This document shows positions 51,646-59,867 of a DNA stretch of 64,000 bases, in pieces. Below the pieces are notes generated by a model. It ran no database searches, was not told the DNA's origin, and saw only the letters and a list, made by a program, of their open reading frames with translations. The stretch comes from Oceanobacter mangrovi (GTDB lineage Bacteria; Pseudomonadota; Gammaproteobacteria; Pseudomonadales; Oceanobacteraceae). The first letter of the stretch is position 1, and each line of letters starts with the position of its first letter. The position numbers and the translations under genes are program-made. The DNA lies in assembly GCF_019740315.1 (NCBI RefSeq), contig NZ_JAHXZR010000010.1, positions 62,001 to 126,000 on the forward strand, read 5' to 3'.

Positions 51646-52091
51646 GCGGCCCGCCCGCCTTGTTTGGCGTTCAGGTCAGTTTCACCGGCGGCGAAACGCT
51701 GAAGCCGGGCGGCGCTTATGGCGGCTCGGCGGTCGATTTCGTCTTGGATTTTCCAGTAGGTGGCCAGCAGGTGTTCCGCCTGTTGGGATTTTTTCAGGTG
51801 GTCGGCGGTGCCTGCTGGTTGGTCGTCGGCAATCGCTTTTACCGCGGTGTGCATCTCGGCCAGTACCTGGGCGATTGTTTCCAGGTCGCCGCCGTCCAGC
51901 TCCAGCGGTGCGATGCTGGCCATTTCTGGCAACGGTGCCGGTGCTGGCTGTTTGACGGGTGTTGGCATTTCATCGACCAGCATTTCCTGCCAGCCGTCCT
52001 GCGCGCAGGCTGGGCAGTAAACCAGATTGGTGTCAGGCGGTAGTGTGTATTCGCGTTTGCAGCCATGGCAAAACAGCAGCTGATAGGCCAT
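51642..52091 (-). CDS. Zinc-ribbon protein upstream of gpA
   Basis: 149 residues from ATG 52091 (TGATG overlap with the upstream stop; a longer frame starts inside that gene). N-terminal FCHGCKREYTLPPDTNLVYC ... CPAC zinc ribbon, then a helical part. Such genes commonly precede A in P2-like phages. Function unknown. Confidence 0.65.
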   Translation of the reverse strand: MAYQLLFCHGCKREYTLPPDTNLVYCPACAQDGWQEMLVDEMPTPVKQPAPAPLPEMASIAPLELDGGDLETIAQVLAEMHTAVKAIADDQPAGTADHLKKSQQAEHLLATYWKIQDEIDRRAAISAARLQRFAAGETDLNAKQGGRAA

Positions 52092-52354
52092 CAGAATTGG
52101 CCCCGCTGCTGTGCAAGAAAGGCGCTGATCTGTTCGGCGGCAACATCGGTGATGTCCCACAGGTGAATGTCACCGAAATACAGCCAATTCATGGATGGCA
52201 TTTCGTTCACCGTGACGGCTGACGGATCGGCAAACGCCTGCAAGTTGTTGCCCATGATCAGCGTCAGTTTGTTCAGGCGGCTGTCTGCGGATTTGGTCAG
52301 GCGCCAGTGATTACCACCGGCGCTGAATTCCACCTTTTCAATGGATGTGGCCAT
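52091..52354 (-). CDS. Small replication-operon protein, 87 aa
   Basis: 87 residues (KVEFSAGGNHWRLTKSADSR ... FGDIHLWDITDVAAEQISAF), beta-rich first half. Part of a tightly packed leftward operon. No family recognised. Confidence 0.65.
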   Translation of the reverse strand: MATSIEKVEFSAGGNHWRLTKSADSRLNKLTLIMGNNLQAFADPSAVTVNEMPSMNWLYFGDIHLWDITDVAAEQISAFLAQQRGQF

Positions 52355-52364
52355 TGCTGATCCC

Positions 52365-52643
52365 TCAAGCTGCGTGCAGGGTCTGCCAGCTGATGCCGGC
52401 GTCTTCCAGTGCGGTTTTCAGGTAGGTGATCAGGTTGTCTGCCTGTCTCTGATCGATTGGCCCCAGCTGCAGCGGGCCAATATTGGCGATGAACTGAGCG
52501 CCCAGGGTCTCCAGTGATACGTCCACCGGGTCGGCTGGCAGGTACAGGTCTGGCCCAATGGCCTCTACTGCCACTGCTCGGCCTGTCACGGTGCGCACAT
52601 TGACGCGGTAGGTGCCGCCGTTGTTGGTTGTAATAGTGATCAT
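52365..52643 (-). CDS. Small replication-operon protein, 92 aa
   Basis: 92 residues (TITTNNGGTYRVNVRTVTGR ... RQADNLITYLKTALEDAGIS). ATGA overlap with the upstream HTH gene. No family recognised; similar two-part plan to the 87-residue neighbour. Confidence 0.65.
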   Translation of the reverse strand: MITITTNNGGTYRVNVRTVTGRAVAVEAIGPDLYLPADPVDVSLETLGAQFIANIGPLQLGPIDQRQADNLITYLKTALEDAGISWQTLHAA

Positions 52644-52942
52644 GCGGCCACCCCCAGCTTGCTGGCTGGCTTTGACTTACGGCGGAATTTGCTTTTTGCC
52701 ATCAGGGCGGCGGCCTGTTGCTTCAGCTCAATGGCGGCGAGAAGCTGCGGATTCTGCTGGATGATCCAGGCTTCAATGTCTGACTCCAGCCAGACCTTTT
52801 TGCCAGCAATGTACAGCGGCTGTGGTGCGCGGTTGGCTTCCACTTCGCGCTTCCAGTGGGAGACGCTGCATCCGGCGGCTTTGGCGGCCTCGGTCTGGTT
52901 CAGCTTTGCAGCTGCGAGGATTGGGGATTGTGGGGTGGTCAT
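52640..52942 (-). CDS. AlpA/excisionase-like HTH protein
   Basis: 100 residues with LNQTEAAKAAGCSVSHWKRE and IAGKKVWLESDIEAWI, the pattern of MerR/AlpA-type winged helices. Basic C terminus (KFRRKSKPASK). Probably a regulator in the early P2-like operon; could serve in excision. Confidence 0.7.
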   Translation of the reverse strand: MTTPQSPILAAAKLNQTEAAKAAGCSVSHWKREVEANRAPQPLYIAGKKVWLESDIEAWIIQQNPQLLAAIELKQQAAALMAKSKFRRKSKPASKLGVAA

Positions 52943-53220
52943 GGATTAACGACCTCCATGCCGGTGGACTTTTCATAGGCATGCACGTCGGCTGGCGTCC
53001 AGTAACCCGCGTTTTTTTCAATGGCCTGCAACCCTGTAATACGGCGCGGAAATTTGCGGCTGCGAACAATCTTTTCGACTTCAGCCGGTGTCTTGTTCCA
53101 GCGAATGCACAGATAGCTGTAGCCCACACGGTTTTTGCGGGTGTACATGTATTCGATGGATTTCAGCAGCTCGGTGTCAGCGGCCAGGTGGTGTTTTGGT
53201 GGTTGCGTGAATGCGCTCAT
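52939..53220 (-). CDS. Small early protein, 93 aa
   Basis: 93 residues (SIEYMYTRKNRVGYSYLCIR, VRSRKFPRRITGLQAIEKNA, YWTPADVHAYEKS). The middle part looks like a DNA-binding helix pair. Overlaps both neighbours by four bases. Family not recognised. Confidence 0.6.
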   Translation of the reverse strand: MSAFTQPPKHHLAADTELLKSIEYMYTRKNRVGYSYLCIRWNKTPAEVEKIVRSRKFPRRITGLQAIEKNAGYWTPADVHAYEKSTGMEVVNP

Positions 53221-53420
53221 GCTGCACCTCCCGCTGGCTTGATGTTGTTGGCTTCTTCGTGCTGCTCGATCACGCTTAAAAGCCAGAACAGCATCGTTCC
53301 CATGCGTTCCCGTTTTGGGATCAGCCCTTTCTTTTCCCAGTTCAGAATTGTCTGGTGATGAACGCCCCAGCGTTTTGCCAGCTGGTTGGCGCTAATTCTC
53401 GTTTCCGGCTTCCCTCTCAT
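53217..53420 (-). CDS. Cox-like HTH regulator
   Basis: 67 residues: RISANQLAKRWGVHHQTILN then WEKKGLIPKRERMG, a MerR-type helix-turn-helix. First gene of the leftward early operon and divergent from the S24 repressor, the place of cox in P2, which represses the lysogeny promoter and directs excision. Confidence 0.75.
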   Translation of the reverse strand: MRGKPETRISANQLAKRWGVHHQTILNWEKKGLIPKRERMGTMLFWLLSVIEQHEEANNIKPAGGAA

Positions 53421-53449
53421 GGTGGTTCCCCGTTTAGATGTTTCTAATT

Positions 53450-53527
53450 TTGGGAATCGTGATAATGTTTCTATTGTCGATAGAATTTACAATATTCCCG
53501 TTTACGCGAATTACTCTATTCGGGAAT
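53450..53527. promoter_or_regulatory. Immunity operator region of the P2-like phage
   Basis: Inverted repeats between the divergent genes: TTCTAT-tgtcg-ATAGAA (53469-53485) and ATTCCCG (53494-53500) paired with CGGGAAT (53521-53527). TGGGAAT recurs near 53451. These are likely repressor and Cox sites over the divergent promoters. Confidence 0.6.
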
Positions 53528-53544
53528 TCAGAAGGAGTCAACCC

Positions 53545-54294
53545 ATGAACGAGAAAAATTCCCGCAAAAAGGAAACCAAGAAAAGGAATTTCGCAAGTAT
53601 GGAAAATTTTGGCGACCGTGTGTCTTTTCTGATTGATGAGATTGGCCGGGCTGTATTGATCGAAAAAACAGGGATTTCCCAGTCCCAGTTGTACCGGCTC
53701 AAGTCCGGTGCTGATACCTCTAGAGAAAACCTGATTTCGCTTTGGCGGGCGTCTGGGTGCTCGCTGTCATGGCTGACGATCGGTGAAGGCTCGCCATTCC
53801 CTGATGGAGATGAAAAGGCGGTGGTTTCTGCTCCAGTTGAAAAGCCACGCGCTGATTTACCCGCCGATTACGATCTGATTCCGGTAATGGACATCGAAGC
53901 ATCAGCTGGCAATGGATCATCTGTCGCCGTTGAAGAAGTGGCAGATATGTACGCCTTCCGGCGCGACTGGTTACGCAATGAGCTGGGCGCCAATGCCACC
54001 GAGCTGCGAATTATTCGGGTCCGTGGTGATTCGATGGTGCCCAAGCTGAACCCGGGTGAACTGATTTTTGTGGATACCCGGGAAACCGAATTTTCAGGCG
54101 ATGGCGTTTACATCCTGCGGATGGACAACGATTTGATGGTGAAGCACGTCCAGCGATTGCCAGGCCGCGTTCTGCGAGTGTCGTCTGCCAACGACGCCTA
54201 TCAGCCTTTTGAAATCAAACTGGATGACGCCAGCAATGACGAGGTGGCCATTGTCGGCCGCGTTGTGTGGGCGGTGTCTGGTCGTCGGGTTTAG
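53545..54294 (+). CDS. CI-like repressor with S24 self-cleavage domain
   Basis: 249 residues from ATG 53545, chosen for its AGAAGGAG site. N-terminal HTH (FLIDEIGRAVLIEKTGISQS), C-terminal S24/LexA domain: VMDIEASAGNG, the serine in VRGDSMVPKLNPGELIFVD (~162) and the lysine in NDLMVKHVQRLPG (~199). Unlike classic P2 C it should be SOS-inducible through RecA. Followed 10 bases later by the secreted-protein gene. Confidence 0.9.
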   Translation: MNEKNSRKKETKKRNFASMENFGDRVSFLIDEIGRAVLIEKTGISQSQLYRLKSGADTSRENLISLWRASGCSLSWLTIGEGSPFPDGDEKAVVSAPVEKPRADLPADYDLIPVMDIEASAGNGSSVAVEEVADMYAFRRDWLRNELGANATELRIIRVRGDSMVPKLNPGELIFVDTRETEFSGDGVYILRMDNDLMVKHVQRLPGRVLRVSSANDAYQPFEIKLDDASNDEVAIVGRVVWAVSGRRV

Positions 54295-54304
54295 GAGGTG
54301 GTTG

Positions 54305-54829
54305 ATGCGCTTATTTTCTATACCGCTTCTACTGGTATGCTCTGTCGCTGTGGCTGCCCCTGTCGATACCGATACCAGCGCCCTGCACTTTATTTCGATA
54401 TCAAAAATCGGTACCGGTACCAAATATTCTGCATCTATTAGCTTTGGCTTTGATAACGAAAATTATTGCACAGTGTCTTTTAAAACCGCCGGTCTTCAGT
54501 ACAAGCCGCTTTCAGATGGTGCTGATTTTTTTACCATTCAAGAGACAAGCCAGCAACCTAACAACGATATTGCTGCCGAATGCTCTTGGAATGGTTCCCT
54601 TTTCGTTTCGTCTACAAAGCCAAATCATGATGGTTTTGCCCGCTTCGGAATTAGCGAAATTGACCGAGACAACAAGCACGCTGATGTTCTGTTTTCGTTG
54701 CGGTTGTTAAAGCTCGATACCGCGTTCGATGACCGCCCCGCTTATTTCGATCTGCCCCGGTACCGCTTCAGCCTGACTGGTTCTGATTTTGACATATTGG
54801 GGGTGCCCGATGCGCCAACGAATTTTTGA
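54305..54829 (+). CDS. Secreted protein encoded with the repressor (lysogenic conversion candidate)
   Basis: 174 residues from ATG 54305 with AGGAGG ahead. A signal peptide (MRLFSIPLLLVCSVAVAAP) and a beta-rich mature part (KYSASISFGFDNENYCTVSF) with two Cys (NYC, AEC) that could pair in the periplasm. No lipobox. Located between repressor and integrase and therefore probably transcribed in the lysogen. Family not recognised. Confidence 0.7.
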   Translation: MRLFSIPLLLVCSVAVAAPVDTDTSALHFISISKIGTGTKYSASISFGFDNENYCTVSFKTAGLQYKPLSDGADFFTIQETSQQPNNDIAAECSWNGSLFVSSTKPNHDGFARFGISEIDRDNKHADVLFSLRLLKLDTAFDDRPAYFDLPRYRFSLTGSDFDILGVPDAPTNF

Positions 54830-56003
54830 AGATAAGCATGGCAATCTGTGCGGGGAATACCCGCACGATCCTGCCGTTGGGTTCGTGAGTGGCAAGCGCG
54901 GTTTGCGCCGCCGCCTGGTGCCTGTAGATGAACGTGAAGCCCTGCCAGAGCACAAGGCAATGGAACTGGCGTTAAAACGCTATGCCCTGACTGAACATGA
55001 AATCAGGGATATTCAGTCGGCTAATGATGCGAAAAAGCGGGCAGAAGAATACGCTCTCAAACATCTAACTTTTTCTGTTGCTTCCAGGAGGTGGCTGGAT
55101 CAGATCAACAACAGCCACTCGGATAGGACTGTGAAGATCTACGGACAGACCATGCGACTGTACCTTGAGCTTGTTGGTGATCACCGCTTGAGAGAATTCG
55201 GACGCTCTCATAACGTCGCATTCAGTGATGCCCTTGCTAAATTGCCCAGTACCAGAACTCCAGAAAAACCGATCAGTGTTAGTACCCAGCATATGCACTT
55301 ACGTCACCTGGCCAACTTCCTGCGTTGGTCCTATGACAACGAGTTGATGGAAAAGCAGATCAATATCAAGAAGCCAAAGCTGCCCGAACAGGAAATGGAG
55401 GTCTTCAGCCTGGAGCAACTCCAGCAGTTAAAATCGTTCCTCACTGACAAAATTGATCATGCAGAACCTGGGCGAGATTTGATCAATGCAAAAAACCTGA
55501 TGCGGGCGTTCATGCTGGCCACTAATTGCTTGCTGCGTGTTGGTGCCATTGCCCACCTTCCACTGACTAATATTGATCTTGACGGCGCTCTGGTAAAAAT
55601 CCGCGACGTGCCCGAACGTAACTGGAAAAACAAGGCGTGCAAGTGGCCCAACAAGCCGATCAACTCCCAGCTTTTGGCGTTCCTTCAGAGTGATCTTAAT
55701 GGTCGTGGTAAACGTGAACGCTGGTACCTTGATGACGGAAATGGGCGTCCATGGTTAGCCGATCACAGCCACGTTAGCACCCATATGACAAAGGCTTGCC
55801 GTGAAGCTGGTTTGCCAGGCGGTGTTAAACCATTTCATTGGGGAATGCGGGCAGCCATGATCACCTGGTTACTGAACAATGGCGTCAGCCCCCAGAAGGT
55901 TCAGCAGCTTGCCGATCACGCCGATATTCAGACCACCATGCGGTACTACAACACCCGCACTGCTCAGCAGCGTGATGCAGTGGAAATGCTGCCTGTAATT
56001 TAG
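54810..56003 (+). CDS. int: Tyrosine-recombinase integrase
   Basis: 397 residues from ATG 54810, overlapping the secreted-protein gene by 20 bases. N-terminal phage-integrase SAM-like domain, then catalytic residues R in NCLLRVGAIAHL (~239), HxxR in FHWGMRAAM (~343), H in ADHADIQ (~369) and Y in TMRYYNTR (~378). It recombines attP with the 3' end of a tRNA-Arg gene; the att site lies 86 bases downstream. Confidence 0.92.
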   Translation: MRQRIFEDKHGNLCGEYPHDPAVGFVSGKRGLRRRLVPVDEREALPEHKAMELALKRYALTEHEIRDIQSANDAKKRAEEYALKHLTFSVASRRWLDQINNSHSDRTVKIYGQTMRLYLELVGDHRLREFGRSHNVAFSDALAKLPSTRTPEKPISVSTQHMHLRHLANFLRWSYDNELMEKQINIKKPKLPEQEMEVFSLEQLQQLKSFLTDKIDHAEPGRDLINAKNLMRAFMLATNCLLRVGAIAHLPLTNIDLDGALVKIRDVPERNWKNKACKWPNKPINSQLLAFLQSDLNGRGKRERWYLDDGNGRPWLADHSHVSTHMTKACREAGLPGGVKPFHWGMRAAMITWLLNNGVSPQKVQQLADHADIQTTMRYYNTRTAQQRDAVEMLPVI

Positions 56004-56088
56004 GCGATTGGTGTCAAATTGATGTCAACAAGCCATACAATTCAAAAAAATATAATATATAACAATGACTTATATAAAAGATTATAAC

Positions 56089-56134
56089 GCCTCCTAAGCG
56101 GGCGATCGGGGTTCGAGTCCCTGTGGGGAGGCCA
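56089..56134 (+). other. attR: tRNA-Arg(CCU)-like 3' end
   Basis: CTCCTAA anticodon loop (anticodon CCT), GGGTTCGAGTCCC T-arm and terminal GGCCA are present, but the 5' half is replaced by AT-rich phage DNA, so no complete tRNA can form. A hairpin CAGCCC-CGTC-GGGCTG at ~56160 may be the tRNA terminator. The intact gene should be at attL, outside the window. Confidence 0.8.
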
Positions 56135-56579
56135 TCAAGTTCAATACTTCCTCGTATTCCAGCCCCGTCGGGCTGACTGGTTCACGTCTCCAAATGCTGA
56201 TTCCAGGCACTCAGATCCCCTGTGTTTTCCAGTCCTTGCTGGATCAGATTAAAGCCTCAAAACCGTGTCCGGAATTAGTTGACCACTACAAATCGGTAAA
56301 GGTGCTGGGATGGCTGTCCTAAGTGCTGCCGACGGGGAGTGGCAAACGGGCTGGAGAAGTTCAGAAAACGGGTTGTCGTGTTGTCGACTTTCGTTATTGG
56401 TCGGCATCGAAGATAAGATGCTGCATCTGAGAAGAGAAGTCGGGAATAGGGCTGTTGTATTATGCCTATGCCAACCTTGATGGTAGTTGTCGAAGCAGCA
56501 GAATCGAGTTGAGCCTGAACGGGTTTGGTCGTGTCTACCTTAGTGGCACGATTGAACCGAACTGATGTGAGGATGGTTG
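56135..56579. other. Intergenic host DNA right of attR
   Basis: No gene seen. It contains the tRNA-terminator-like hairpin, copy 1 of the 32-bp IS-end repeat (56259-56290), and the leader of the Septu operon. No retron reverse transcriptase or other frame is present. Confidence 0.6.
56259..56290 (+). repeat. 32-bp IS-end-like repeat, copy 1
   Basis: Identical to 58703-58734 in direct orientation (begins AAAACCGTGTCCGG, ends GACCACTACA). Copy 2 directly follows an IS3-type transposase C terminus, so the repeat is the terminal sequence of that IS. Confidence 0.9.
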
Positions 56580-57971
56580 ATGAAACTGGAAAGACTGAAC
56601 CTTGAAAATTTTCGCTGTTTTCAACAAGCGGAGCTGAAGCTGGACCCTCAGCTGACGGTGCTGGTTGCCGAAAATGGCCAGGGCAAGTCGTCCATTCTGG
56701 ATGCTGTCCGCATAGGGCTTTGGTCTTTTGTCAGTTGTTTTGATATTGCCAGAAATGCAAAAGCCGATCCTGCTAATGGTATTTCGATTGGTGATGTTCG
56801 AATGGTCAGGATGGGTCATGGCAATATGGCCCGTCAGTTACCGGCGACGGTATCCCTGACCGGAGATTACGGGAATGGTGAGGTCAGCTGTTGGCAGCGT
56901 TATCGGGATAAAGAGTCCCGTTCCAGCCAAACGAAAGACAGGGGCGATGCCAAGGCACTCAAGCAGTGGGTCGCTGATTTGCAAGCCAAGACACGGGATC
57001 CGGATCTGGAGAGCCAGGTGAACTTGCCGGTGTTTGGTTACTACGGAACCGGGCGTCTGTGGGCGCAGAAGAAACTCACTGAAATTTCCAAAACCAAAAA
57101 CGATGCATCCGATGACGATGTCGGTGTTCGTACCTTTGCTTATCTGAATTGCCTTGACCCGGCATCTTCGTACAAACATTTCAAAGAATGGTTCATAGGC
57201 GCCTTTGAGAGTCTTCGAGAAGAGCAAATCAAGGGCCTGGAAGGCCAGCCGAATGCTGAGGCGTTAACCTCGGCAAAGGACCGGGTAAAAGTGGTTCAGC
57301 AGGCAATCGACTGTTTTTTGCGGCCAAGTACCGGCTGGCATTCACTTGAATACAGCGTCACCCACGATAGGTCTCTGGTTTTATCACACGGTGATCAGGG
57401 GGTTCTGGAGGTTGAGCAGCTCAGTGATGGCATTCGCAGTATGTTGGCGATGATCGGAGACATCGCTTATCGCTGCATCAAGCTAAATCCTCATATGGGG
57501 CTTGAGGCTGCTCGTAAAACCAAGGGCGTGGTATTGATTGATGAATTGGATATGCACCTTCATCCGCGCTGGCAACAGGTGGTGGTGGGGCAGCTTCGCG
57601 AAGCCTTTCCGGCGATTCAGTTTGTGGTCAGCACCCACAGTCCACAGGTGCTGACAACCGTTGCCAAGCGTTATATCCGCGTTCTTGCGGTGAATGATGG
57701 CCAGATAACAATTGCCGAGCCCGGCTTCAGCCCGTTGGCTCATGAGTCTGGCGATGCGCTGGCTTATATCATGGCGACACATACCGAACCAGAGCTGGCT
57801 CTCAAGGACGTCGTGCGTGAATACGAACTTTTGGTGCGATCCGGTCGGGAGTCATCTGCTCAGGCGCAAACACTCTGGCAGCAGCTACAGCAAGAGGGGT
57901 ATCAGTTTCACGAGAGTGACCTGACGACGTGGCGGTTTCTGGCGGAGCGCAAGAAGAACAGGGAAGGTTAA
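56580..57971 (+). CDS. ptuA: Septu-type AAA ATPase (PtuA)
   Basis: 463 residues from ATG 56580 with GAGG six bases ahead. SMC/OLD-type ATPase: Walker A VAENGQGKSSI (~35), signature VEQLSDGIRSML (~280), Walker B GVVLIDELDMHLHPRW (~320) and H-loop VVSTHSPQVL. The pairing with the HNH gene six bases downstream is the Septu layout, an anti-phage system in which PtuA controls the PtuB nuclease. No reverse transcriptase lies nearby, so this is stand-alone Septu rather than a retron. Confidence 0.85.
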   Translation: MKLERLNLENFRCFQQAELKLDPQLTVLVAENGQGKSSILDAVRIGLWSFVSCFDIARNAKADPANGISIGDVRMVRMGHGNMARQLPATVSLTGDYGNGEVSCWQRYRDKESRSSQTKDRGDAKALKQWVADLQAKTRDPDLESQVNLPVFGYYGTGRLWAQKKLTEISKTKNDASDDDVGVRTFAYLNCLDPASSYKHFKEWFIGAFESLREEQIKGLEGQPNAEALTSAKDRVKVVQQAIDCFLRPSTGWHSLEYSVTHDRSLVLSHGDQGVLEVEQLSDGIRSMLAMIGDIAYRCIKLNPHMGLEAARKTKGVVLIDELDMHLHPRWQQVVVGQLREAFPAIQFVVSTHSPQVLTTVAKRYIRVLAVNDGQITIAEPGFSPLAHESGDALAYIMATHTEPELALKDVVREYELLVRSGRESSAQAQTLWQQLQQEGYQFHESDLTTWRFLAERKKNREG

Positions 57972-57977
57972 TTCACT

Positions 57978-58571
57978 ATGGTTGAGTTGCAGCACCGGGT
58001 TGGTGGAGTTTCTGCGTTAACCGGTTTCGTTACCAGTCATCCAGGTTTGACTGTGAAGGATTTTGATTCTCAGATGTTCAAACCGGTCAAGGATGCCGTG
58101 AAAGCGGCACTTAATCAGGATCAGGGAGGCTTGTGTGTTTACTGCGAACGCTCACTAAAACCTGACGAAGGGCAGGTCGAGCATATCAAGCCCAAGGCAG
58201 GGAATAATGCCCATCCGCATCTATGTTTCGTTTACGACAATTACGCCCAGAGCTGCATTAATAATCAGACCTGTGGCCAGAAGAAAAAGAATGGCTTGCT
58301 GCCGATCGAACCGGGACCTGGCTGTAACCAATTCTGGACCTTGTCGACCGATGGTTTTATTGAACCGCTGGTTACGCTGACTCGTAACCAGAAGCACCCT
58401 GTGGTTCAGACTCGCGATATGTTGGGGTTGAACAAGGATGCCTCTCTGGTGCGAGATCGGGAAAAGTGGCTGAAGCAGGCGAATCAGATAGCCCAAAACT
58501 CACCAGCGGATCTGGCTGCTTTTCTGGATCAAGCACCTTTTCGGTATTTACTGGCGGATACTGTTTTATAG
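57978..58571 (+). CDS. ptuB: Septu-type HNH nuclease (PtuB)
   Basis: 197 residues. CVYCERSL zinc pair, EGQVEHIKPKAG (HNH His), FVYDNYAQSC and CGQKKKN: the TIGR02646-like layout of retron/Septu HNH nucleases. Expected to cut DNA when released or activated by PtuA. Starts six bases after ptuA. The 3' end is followed by an IS remnant. Confidence 0.85.
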   Translation: MVELQHRVGGVSALTGFVTSHPGLTVKDFDSQMFKPVKDAVKAALNQDQGGLCVYCERSLKPDEGQVEHIKPKAGNNAHPHLCFVYDNYAQSCINNQTCGQKKKNGLLPIEPGPGCNQFWTLSTDGFIEPLVTLTRNQKHPVVQTRDMLGLNKDASLVRDREKWLKQANQIAQNSPADLAAFLDQAPFRYLLADTVL

Positions 58572-58609
58572 CCTCGCCGCTTGTTTTCTCCTTCCATGGA
58601 ATACAAACA

Positions 58610-58734
58610 GAATACGCCGATGCTTTGATGGGCTTTTACAACCAGCAACGGCCACATACTGCAAATGATGGAATCAGTCCTCACGCTGCAGAAGAAAAAC
58701 TTAAAACCGTGTCCGGAATTAGTTGACCACTACA
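58610..58734 (+). mobile_element. Remnant of an IS3-family element (transposase C terminus and end)
   Basis: The frame ending at 58726 reads ALMGFYNQQRPHTANDGISP, the typical C-terminal YNxxRPH motif of IS3 OrfB. The catalytic D, D and E parts are absent. The 32-bp end follows. The IS was therefore truncated on its left. Confidence 0.8.
58703..58734 (+). repeat. 32-bp IS-end-like repeat, copy 2
   Basis: Identical to 56259-56290. It forms the right boundary of the Septu interval and the left boundary of the truncated Abi gene. Confidence 0.9.
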
Positions 58735-58741
58735 TTGTGAA

Positions 58742-59188
58742 GTGTGGGATTTTGGCTGTATATCGCGCTTGTTTGCCGGTATGAAGCATGAGCATCAAGA
58801 CCAGATCGCAACTCGCTACGGTATTAAAAATGGTGGGGTATTTGCTTCATGGTTGGCCAGTCTGAACTACTTGCGAAATGTTTGTGCACACCATAGCCGC
58901 TTATGGAACCGCAACATCACTCGTCAACCAAAGCGGCCGGCATCGGCAGAAGCACTGTTGTTTCAAGAACTATGGACTGATGCGCATAAGCAAGCACGTC
59001 CGTTCCTGCTTTTATGCATCGTGCAGCATCTTCTCTGTACGATTAATCCAAACTCAAGCTGGTGGCACAGGTTGATGGAGCTGCTTATGGAGTTTCCGGA
59101 TTTTGGTTGTGACCAAGAACTGTCTCTTGATGCTTGCGGTATTATTGCGGGCTGTGAAAGCTGGAACTGGAAAGAGCTGAAAAGCTAA
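58742..59188 (+). pseudogene. Abi_2 (AbiD/F-like) family gene, 5' half lost
   Basis: Reads EVWDFGCISRLFAGMKHEHQ then NYLRNVCAHHSRLWNRNI, the hallmark RNxxAHHxRLWNR motif of Abi_2 proteins, with a normal C terminus. About the first half of a typical ~300-residue protein is missing: the frame enters from the IS end at 58735. A GTG could restart translation but the product would lack the N-terminal domain. Confidence 0.85.
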
Positions 59189-59422
59189 CCGGCAGGCATT
59201 AAAAAACCCCTCAGCAGCTGAAGCGACAATGAACTTGTCAGCAACAACCGATCGGGGCCGTGTTAGCAGACAACATATACCAAAACGTATTAGCAACCAA
59301 TTGAATGTCCACAACTCCCAACCACTCCTGATAGGAATTAATTATCAAACCGGTGTTTCAATTCCAGTTTGACAGCAGGTAGTAAAACCAGAGAAATACG
59401 CATCCCCCGGCAAGGAGCCCCC

Positions 59423-59719
59423 ATGACATTGTTTGAGAAAATGGACCGCCAGGACATGATGCCGCATATGCTCGGCTGGCTGACGCTGTTTGGTCTGTAT
59501 CTGACACACAACAGCCTGCTTTCGGGCGAAATCGTCGTCGCCCTGATAATGACATTTTTTTGTGTGGCCGGATTGATGATCGCTTGCCTGCTGATCCCGC
59601 CACTGCTGTATCTGCTGGTCCTTCTTTGCAGCCTGTCGATGTGGTTGCAAGTGGTCACGACCAGCCTTGCGGAAGCTGCCACCAGGTATCTGTCATCGGA
59701 TAAACGACCAGGGCGTTAG
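59423..59719 (+). CDS. Small membrane protein, 98 aa
   Basis: From ATG 59423 (AAGGAG site five bases ahead). Two to three membrane helices (LGWLTLFGLYLTHNSLL, IVVALIMTFFCVAGLMIACL, IPPLLYLLVLLCSL) and a short basic C terminus. Single gene in host DNA between the Abi remnant and the GGDEF-EAL gene. Family not recognised. Confidence 0.65.
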   Translation: MTLFEKMDRQDMMPHMLGWLTLFGLYLTHNSLLSGEIVVALIMTFFCVAGLMIACLLIPPLLYLLVLLCSLSMWLQVVTTSLAEAATRYLSSDKRPGR

Positions 59720-59867
59720 CCGTCGGTTTACCCTCCCCTACATGTCTTGATTACAAACGACACAATAATCCCGTTATAGTCACAAGCAGTGTATTTTCAG
59801 CCTCAGCAATCCTAATATCGAGGCTATCACCTGGCCTTAAGCCGGGAATTTCAGGGAAGATTGTGTT

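Larger units (their letters stand above)
32733..56134. mobile_element. P2-family (HP1/K139-type) prophage, tail genes interrupted
   Basis: Divergent terminase P/portal Q and scaffold O/capsid N modules, DUF2586 sheath, DUF2597 tube, Ogr, HUH replication protein A, S24 repressor, integrase and a tRNA 3' end as attR define the element. Tape measure, baseplate and fibre genes are missing; they should resume beyond the left end of the Mu-like prophage, outside this window. Confidence 0.85.

Noticed and set aside
56041-56134. Complete tRNA gene
   Set aside because: Only the 3' half is tRNA-like; the 5' side is AT-rich phage DNA that cannot form D arm or acceptor stem.
56135-56579. Possible retron msr-msd upstream of the ATPase and HNH genes
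   Set aside because: No reverse transcriptase gene is present on either strand nearby, and no convincing inverted-repeat pair was seen.
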